Position numbers and translations under genes: made by a program | The notes under the pieces: model-generated | What the model saw: the letters and a program-made list of their open reading frames with translations, nothing else | The model's database searches: none | What the model was told of the DNA's origin: nothing | Source of the DNA: Bacillota bacterium | GTDB lineage: Bacteria; Bacillota; SHA-98; UBA4971 | Length of the DNA: 53,641 bases | Assembly: GCA_024653485.1 (NCBI GenBank) | Contig: JANLFY010000018.1 | Span: 1 to 53,641 of the forward strand | Direction: 5' to 3' | Shown: positions 49,123 to 53,641 of the stretch, piece by piece | How positions within the stretch are numbered: the first letter of the stretch is position 1 | Layout: every line of letters starts with the position of its first letter

Positions 49123-50544
49123 GTGACAGGGGAAGGCCAGGTGGTTCTGTGTGCGCTTGCGCCGCATCCGCCTCTTCTCATTCCGGAGATCGGTTCCAGG
49201 CGCGATCTCGACGCCGTGAGGCAGACGATGAGCGCCATGAAAAGGCTGGCAGCCATCGTTAGGGACGCTCGGCCGGAAGTCGTGGTCGTAATAAGCCCGC
49301 ACTCGCCCCTCTTCGAGGATGCGGTGGCCATCCACGCTGCGAACCCTCTTGAGGGAGACTTCTCCATGTTCGCGGCGGGCGAGGTGAGCCTCTCGTTCGA
49401 AAACGACCTTGCGCTAGCGCGGGAGGTGGTAAGTCGCGCCCGCGCCATGGGCGTGTCCGCGCTCCTGCTCGATGAGCGGGGGCGACAAACCTACCGTGTG
49501 CAAGGCCGTCTGGATCACGGGGTTTTGGTTCCCATGCATTTCATCGCAGGAGCAGGGGTGAGTGTCCCGCTCGTCGTCATGGGCATGGCGCTCCTGCCTC
49601 GTGAGAAGCTCTACGCGTTCGGGGCGGCGGTGTCCCAAGCCGTCAGGACACTGGGGCGAAGGGCGGTGGTCGTAGCGAGCGGGGACTTGTCGCACCGGCT
49701 TACGCGCGGTGCGCCCGCGGGGTACGATCCTCGGGGCGCGGAGTTCGATGCTCGAATAGTAGACCTCCTCCGGGGAGGCGACGTTGACGGGATACTGTCT
49801 CTCGACGAATCGCTTGTGGACCGAGCCGGGGAGTGCGGGTACAGGTCACTCATCATTGCCCTCGGAACGCTCGAGGGTCGTGTCTTCGAGCCGGAGGTGT
49901 TGTCGTACGAGGGGCCGTTCGGTGTCGGGTACGCAGTCGCCGTTCTGCGTCCAGGCGAAGAGGTGGAGCAGAGGAGACTCCTCGACAAGCTGATCGCAGG
50001 GCGCAGGGAGGCGATGTCGAGGGCGAGAGAGGGGGAGAGCTCCCTGGTTCGTCTCGCGCGAAGGGCGGTTGAGGAGTACACGAGGAGCGGGCGAGTGATC
50101 GAGCCGCCCAAGGACCTGCCCGAGGAGATGCGTGGAAGGGCGGGGGTGTTCTGCTCCATCAAGAAAGCGGGGCAGCTTCGGGGGTGCATCGGGACGATCC
50201 GCCCCACGACGCGCTCCATTGCTGAAGAGGTAATAAGGAACGCCATCGCGGCCGCTACCGACGATCCTAGGTTCGTGCCGGTGGGGCCGGACGAATTGGA
50301 CGATCTCGTGTACTCCGTGGACGTTCTTACGCCGGCTGAGCGAATCGCTGGCATCGACCAGCTGGATCCCCGAATCTACGGGGTCATCGTCAAGAAAGGA
50401 CCGAGGAGCGGGCTTCTCCTTCCGGATCTCGAAGGGATCGAAGACGCCCGCGAGCAGGTGGAGATAGCGAAACGGAAGGCCGGTATACCGCGTGACGACG
50501 ATGACGTTGAGCTCTTCAGGTTCAGGGTCAAGAGGTACACGTGA
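49123..50544 (+). CDS. AmmeMemoRadiSam system: Memo-AMMECR1 fusion
   Basis: A 473-residue two-domain protein. The N-terminal part (about 5-280) is the class III extradiol-dioxygenase/Memo fold with ALAPHPPLLIPEIG, VVVISPHSPLFEDA and VVVASGDLSHRLTRGAPAGYDPRGAEFD. The C-terminal part (about 290-473) is AMMECR1, with GVFCSIKKAGQLRGCIGTIRPT and VKKGPRSGLLLPDLEG. The system couples with a radical SAM enzyme encoded next. Its biochemical product is not fixed by sequence. AGGAGGG (49109-49115) supports GTG 49123. The stop overlaps the next start. Confidence 0.93.
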   Translation: MTGEGQVVLCALAPHPPLLIPEIGSRRDLDAVRQTMSAMKRLAAIVRDARPEVVVVISPHSPLFEDAVAIHAANPLEGDFSMFAAGEVSLSFENDLALAREVVSRARAMGVSALLLDERGRQTYRVQGRLDHGVLVPMHFIAGAGVSVPLVVMGMALLPREKLYAFGAAVSQAVRTLGRRAVVVASGDLSHRLTRGAPAGYDPRGAEFDARIVDLLRGGDVDGILSLDESLVDRAGECGYRSLIIALGTLEGRVFEPEVLSYEGPFGVGYAVAVLRPGEEVEQRRLLDKLIAGRREAMSRAREGESSLVRLARRAVEEYTRSGRVIEPPKDLPEEMRGRAGVFCSIKKAGQLRGCIGTIRPTTRSIAEEVIRNAIAAATDDPRFVPVGPDELDDLVYSVDVLTPAERIAGIDQLDPRIYGVIVKKGPRSGLLLPDLEGIEDAREQVEIAKRKAGIPRDDDDVELFRFRVKRYT

Positions 50545-51611
50545 TGCGAGAGGCGTCATATTGGCAAGCGGAAGGAGAGACGGGCGCGGTCAAGTGCCTG
50601 CTCTGTCCTCAGTACTGCAGGATCAGGCCGGGCCGCGTCGGAGTGTGCCGTGCCCGCAAGAACATAGAGGGAAGGCTCTACTCTCTCGTGTACGGCGAGA
50701 TCACGTCCTTCGGGCTCGACCCGATCGAGAAGAAGCCGCTCTACCACTTCTATCCCGGGTGGGAGATCCTCTCTGTGGGCACGAGGGGCTGCAACCTTGC
50801 GTGTGGGTTCTGTCAGAATTGGCATATCTCTCAGGTGGACGCTCCCACCCAAGCCATCACACCCCAAGGGCTCGCTTCGGCGGCGACGGAACAGACGCGT
50901 CGAAGGCCATGCGTGGGCGTGGCGTACACTTACTCTGAGCCGCTGATTTGGTACGAGTTCGTGATTGACGCGGCGAAGCTCGTGCGCGAACGCGGGCTCA
51001 AGAACGTCCTCGTCACGAACGGAGAGATCAATGAAGACCCACTGGAAGAGCTGTTACCGCACATCGATGCCATGAACATTGACGTGAAGGCGTTCACCGA
51101 GTCGTTTTACGCAAAGATATGCCACGGCAAGCTGGCTCCAGTCCTCCGCACTGCGGAGCTCGCGAAAGCCGCCGGGTGTCACGTCGAGATCACGAACCTC
51201 ATCATTCCGCGCCACAACGACGATCCGGGCGAGATAGAGAGGCTGGCGCGTTGGGTGGCGTCATCGCTAGGAGACGATACGCCCTTGCACTTCTCCAGGT
51301 ACTTTCCGGCGTACGAGTTCAAGGAGCCCCCGACTCCCGTCGCCACGCTGCAATCGGCTGTCGAGACAGCCCGTAGAGTGCTCAAGTACGTTTACATGGG
51401 GAATGTGCCGGGAGGTCAGGGAAACGACACGCGATGCTACGAGTGCGGTGACACGCTCATCAAACGTGACGGGTTCAACGTTCTCGTGTATAGGCTGGAG
51501 GACGGCAAGTGCCCGACGTGCGGAGCGAAGATCCACGTCGTCGGCGCACCTCCGTCAGATGCGCGTCGGGGTGAAGACACATGGCTTCCGCCTCAGGAGG
51601 AAACCCGGTAA
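50541..51611 (+). CDS. amrS: AmmeMemoRadiSam system radical SAM enzyme
   Basis: A 356-residue radical SAM protein. The iron-sulfur motif CNLACGFC gives Cys84, Cys88 and Cys91. An N-terminal CLLCPQYCR...GVCR cluster (Cys19, Cys22, Cys26, Cys36) precedes it, and a C-terminal zinc-ribbon-like CYECG and CPTCG pair is near 298-335. Other features are GTRGCN and VTNGEINEDPLEELLPHIDAMNIDVKAF. GTG 50541 (or ATG 50544) overlaps the Memo-AMMECR1 stop, so the two are translationally coupled. Confidence 0.94.
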   Translation: MMREASYWQAEGETGAVKCLLCPQYCRIRPGRVGVCRARKNIEGRLYSLVYGEITSFGLDPIEKKPLYHFYPGWEILSVGTRGCNLACGFCQNWHISQVDAPTQAITPQGLASAATEQTRRRPCVGVAYTYSEPLIWYEFVIDAAKLVRERGLKNVLVTNGEINEDPLEELLPHIDAMNIDVKAFTESFYAKICHGKLAPVLRTAELAKAAGCHVEITNLIIPRHNDDPGEIERLARWVASSLGDDTPLHFSRYFPAYEFKEPPTPVATLQSAVETARRVLKYVYMGNVPGGQGNDTRCYECGDTLIKRDGFNVLVYRLEDGKCPTCGAKIHVVGAPPSDARRGEDTWLPPQEETR

Positions 51612-51796
51612 CCTTCTTCCTCAATGGCTTTCGCCATCTCTGCACGACTGGTCCTGGCGGGGTCGAACGTGACTTTCGCCGTCCCTGCCTCAAGGTTCAC
51701 TTGCGCTCGCCTCACACCGGGCACGCCAAGGAGCGCCCTCTCCACTGCCGCGCGGCAGTGGCCGCTTCTCTCGGCCTGTCACCGCGTCACGGCCAC
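51593..51796 (-). pseudogene. Decayed CopZ-like heavy-metal-binding protein
   Basis: On the minus strand a frame reads GHCRAAVERALLGVPGV, then NLEAGTAKVTFDP and AIEEEGYRV, clearly an HMA (copper-chaperone/CopZ) domain. A GTG at 51796 starts MAVTR, but TGA at 51781-51779 then stops the frame. Where the family has the metal motif MxCxxC only SGHC remains: the first cysteine and the methionine are missing. A gene of normal length (about 68 codons) has therefore lost its start segment and metal site. The 3' end overlaps amrS by 19 bases in antisense. A 20-bp perfect palindrome lies at 51732-51751. Confidence 0.7.
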
Positions 51797-51947
51797 GGGC
51801 CTCGCCAGGCCGCTCCGTCCGAGGGAAGCCCTACCTCCTTCGCATGAATCGCATGAATTGAGTTGCTCAGAAGAGTATGGTCGCAGAGTCCGGTGGCCGG
51901 CTCACGGCCGCCTTCCCTTCGCCCTTGACTTGCGTCATCGGGCCACT

Positions 51948-52136
51948 CTACTCGATCTTTATGGCTTCCACGGGGCACGATTCCGCCGCATCGGCACAAC
52001 AAGGGAGACCTGGGCATTTCTCGGGGTGCACCGCATGCGCCTGGCCATCGTCTCCCATCTCGAACACGTCAGGGCATATCTCCACACACAGTCCACAGCC
52101 GATGCACAGGTTCTCGTCCACGGTAACTTGAGCCAC
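51948..52136 (-). CDS. Small ferredoxin
   Basis: A 62-residue ferredoxin. Cys11, Cys14 and Cys17 (CIGCGLC) and Cys54 in ESCPVEAI make a 4Fe-4S cluster site; Cys21 and the CPGLPCC cysteines are extra. This single-cluster type resembles Desulfovibrio/Thermotoga ferredoxins. The start is GTG 52136 and lacks a clear Shine-Dalgarno site. It probably carries electrons for metabolism or for radical SAM enzymes. It is convergent with amrS and has the same orientation as the CodY-like gene, 177 bases upstream. Confidence 0.9.
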   Translation of the reverse strand: MAQVTVDENLCIGCGLCVEICPDVFEMGDDGQAHAVHPEKCPGLPCCADAAESCPVEAIKIE

Positions 52137-52313
52137 TCGACTTGCGCGCCATCCCAGGACTACACCAGGACTCAGGATCAGTGTCGGGACGGCCGCTTCC
52201 CTCCTCTCGTGGTCGGTGTTTCGCGGTCATGTTCCTGGCAGCCTCGATGAACATGGAGGCGAGTCAGCCGCCCGTCGTCGCCTGTCATGTATCTTCCTAC
52301 ACTCGCCTTGCTA

Positions 52314-53225
52314 CTATACACGAGCCGCCTGGTGCCCAAGAACCAAGCTCCTTCCTCTCGCGACCCTCCCTCTCCGTTTGCCGCCCTCGGCTGGATGGTG
52401 CGCCTTCCCTGAAGCTGTGGTAGCCGAGGCGCCGGCGTTGAGTCCCCGCAAGGCCTCTCGTCCGAGGCCTGTGTTATCGAGCTCCGCTCGGAGCTCTGGG
52501 TTGAGGATCCTGACGAAGGTGCCCTTCATTCCCAGGGACTTCGTCTTGACTAGGTCGGCGGAAGAGAGCTTTCGAAGGGCGTTGACCACCACCGAACGTG
52601 TCATGCTAGTGCTGTCTGCGATCCTGCTCGCCACCAGGAAACCTTGATCGCCATCGAGGGCGTCGACGATCGCGCGAACAGCCACCAGCTCTGAGTACGA
52701 CAGGTTTTGGACGGCCGATCTTGCGGCTCGTCGGTCCCTTGCGCGCTGATCCTCCTCCCGCCGGTGCGTGACGGCGAGTACCGCTCCAGCGGCCACGGCC
52801 AGCGGACCGAGCATGTCCAGGCAATCCCGAGAGCTCTCGACACTGGGCAGGGCGACCAGCAAACCGACGGTTTCCTGGAGCGCTGTCATCGGTGCGACCG
52901 CGTTCGTTCTGCCGTTCACGGTGATCGCTGCAGCTTGCTTCCCTGCGACCGCCGCCCAGAGCGACGCCAATGTGCGGGGGGCGAGGACGTCTCCCAAGCG
53001 CCAGTCATCGTCATGCGCCCCAGCGGACTGTCCATCTGACCCTCCTGATCCTTCACGGCCGACCACGACTGAATCGCCGGCGACGCGCCCGTTGGTGTCC
53101 ACAAATAAGACTCGGACCCCGTTGAGGAGCTTGCTGACAATGGAGCAAACTCCGCTGCCCGTCGAGCCAGGTTGGCTCCGCTGAAGTATCTCCATCATGC
53201 CCTTGAGTGCCTGCCGGCACTTCAT
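52314..53225 (-). CDS. CodY-like transcriptional regulator (divergent)
   Basis: A 303-residue protein. Residues about 175-245 (LSYSELVAVRAIVDALDGDQGFLVASRIADSTSMTRSVVVNALRKL and SLGMKGTFVRILN) match the winged-helix DNA-binding domain of CodY, which represses genes of nitrogen and carbon metabolism when branched-chain amino acids and GTP are high. The N-terminal 150 residues have only weak resemblance to the CodY GAF domain and include a Gly/Ser/Asp-rich stretch. There is also a 55-residue C-terminal tail. AGAGGGGGCATCAAC precedes ATG 53225 on the minus strand. Ligand and targets are unknown. Confidence 0.85.
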   Translation of the reverse strand: MKCRQALKGMMEILQRSQPGSTGSGVCSIVSKLLNGVRVLFVDTNGRVAGDSVVVGREGSGGSDGQSAGAHDDDWRLGDVLAPRTLASLWAAVAGKQAAAITVNGRTNAVAPMTALQETVGLLVALPSVESSRDCLDMLGPLAVAAGAVLAVTHRREEDQRARDRRAARSAVQNLSYSELVAVRAIVDALDGDQGFLVASRIADSTSMTRSVVVNALRKLSSADLVKTKSLGMKGTFVRILNPELRAELDNTGLGREALRGLNAGASATTASGKAHHPAEGGKRRGRVARGRSLVLGHQAARV

Positions 53226-53313
53226 GTTGATGCCCCCTCTTGCCTTGCGCATGCTTGCCTTGAAACCTGGCAAGTCGGAATTCGGGAAGTGTCGAGAGCG
53301 GATGACTGAAAAC

Positions 53314-53335
53314 GACCGCTGCTTGTCCAGCGGTC
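53314..53335 (-). terminator. Attenuator-like hairpin in the CodY-like leader
   Basis: Read on the minus strand, GACCGCTG pairs perfectly with CAGCGGTC around GACAAG, and GTTTTCAG follows. The hairpin lies about 90 bases before the start codon inside a roughly 310-base leader. Such placement suits transcription attenuation. No T-box or known riboswitch motif was recognised. Confidence 0.5.
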
Positions 53336-53443
53336 AGCGATGCGGGGCCGGCCTGGGATTGCCGACTCTAATGTTTGTGGCCCCTTTCAGCGTCTGGACC
53401 GCGGTCAGCCCGGGAACCGCCGAAAGACCTTCGCAGAATGAGC

Positions 53444-53459
53444 CATGTCGGTCGACATG
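53444..53459. promoter_or_regulatory. Short inverted repeat, possible operator
   Basis: CATGTCG (53444-53450) and CGACATG (53453-53459) are separated by two bases. The 7-bp dyad sits downstream of the CodY-like promoter and could bind a dimeric regulator, possibly the protein itself. That is inference. Confidence 0.35.
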
Positions 53460-53469
53460 ACGCGCAAGG

Positions 53470-53493
53470 TCTTTGGAATCTTCTTTGGAATCT
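53470..53493. repeat. Perfect 12-bp tandem duplication
   Basis: TCTTTGGAATCT occurs twice head-to-tail (53470-53481 and 53482-53493) within the CodY-like leader. Confidence 0.7.
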
Positions 53494-53542
53494 ACGGTCC
53501 CAACCGACCACGAGCAGGACAAGTGTCCACATTTCCGCACAT

Positions 53543-53571
53543 ATTGTACGACACAGATGATCAATTGTCAA
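53543..53571 (-). promoter_or_regulatory. Promoter for the CodY-like gene
   Basis: On the minus strand TTGACA (53571-53566), 17 bases, TACAAT (53548-53543). It is close to consensus and points toward the CodY-like gene, giving a long structured leader from about 53535 to 53226. I see no supported protein gene in that leader. Confidence 0.75.
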
Positions 53572-53598
53572 CGAATGCATAAGAATGTGTCGTCGGCC

Positions 53599-53641
53599 TG
53601 TGATAATGTCACCCTGTAAGCGGTCTGAGAAAATGTCACCC
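53599..53641. mobile_element. Possible end of an IS21-type insertion sequence
   Basis: AATGTCACCC occurs at 53605-53614 and again at 53632-53641, within TGTGATAATGTCACC and GAGAAAATGTCACC contexts. Repeated motifs of this kind are found at the ends of IS21-family elements in clostridia-like genomes. The window stops here, so no transposase can be seen and the call is tentative. Confidence 0.35.

Noticed and set aside
51624-52250. 208-codon plus-strand frame downstream of amrS
   Set aside because: It is antisense to both the CopZ-like remnant and the ferredoxin, which have clear family similarity.
53334-53564. 76-codon minus-strand frame upstream of the CodY-like gene
   Set aside because: It begins within the promoter, has no Shine-Dalgarno site or recognisable similarity, and lies in the structured leader.

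Overview
This GC-rich window reads as a chromosome segment from a member of the Bacillota (Firmicutes), most likely a clostridia-like, probably endospore-forming lineage. The evidence is the order L7Ae-like gene-rpsL-rpsG-fusA-tuf, the KOW gene between map and infA, the zinc-type S14, S4 and Adk, the EcfA1-EcfA2-EcfT block before rplM-rpsI, an amidase fused to a GerMN spore-germination domain, and a CodY-type helix-turn-helix regulator. GTG and TTG starts are common, usually behind strong GGAGG Shine-Dalgarno sites. I cannot name the genus.

Layout. (1) 1-4003: tRNA-Thr(TGT), then two genes on the minus strand (an ARPP-1-like protein and a cysteine-desulfurase-like PLP enzyme), then tRNA-Tyr, tRNA-Gly and tRNA-Thr(GGT) with a terminator. 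(2) 4140-16576: rpmG-secE-nusG-rplK-rplA, a long leader with an attenuator-like hairpin, rplJ-rplL, a terminator-like hairpin plus a new promoter, then rpoB-rpoC. (3) 16600-21494: L7Ae-like gene, rpsL, rpsG, fusA, tuf. (4) 21550-37529: the S10-spc-alpha supercluster from rpsJ to rplQ, including secY, adk, map, the KOW gene, infA and rpoA, closed by an intrinsic terminator. (5) 37681-42191: ecfA1-ecfA2-ecfT, truA, and rplM-rpsI from their own promoter. (6) 42417-46929: a membrane-anchored protein of unknown role, a crotonase-fold enzyme, NAD synthetase, an RsmC/YbxB-type methyltransferase, and the amidase-GerMN fusion. (7) 47173-51611: SIS-domain protein, ornithine/alanine-racemase-like PLP protein, and the AmmeMemoRadiSam pair (a Memo-AMMECR1 fusion and a radical SAM enzyme). 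(8) 51593-53641, minus strand: a decayed CopZ-like gene, a small ferredoxin, and a divergent CodY-like regulator with a long structured leader. The right edge carries repeats that look like the end of an IS21-type element.

Most of the window is conserved translation, transcription and secretion machinery. The less ordinary points are a four-cysteine insertion in EF-Tu, very long acidic tails on both large RNA polymerase subunits and a long N-terminal extension on NusG, the structured leaders before rplJ, rpsG, rpsJ and the CodY-like gene, a methyltransferase that seems to start at a non-canonical codon, the copZ-like pseudogene, and the Memo/AMMECR1/radical SAM neighbourhood. I did not find a convincing wholly new system. 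The best candidate for further functional interest is the 47-53.6 kb region.
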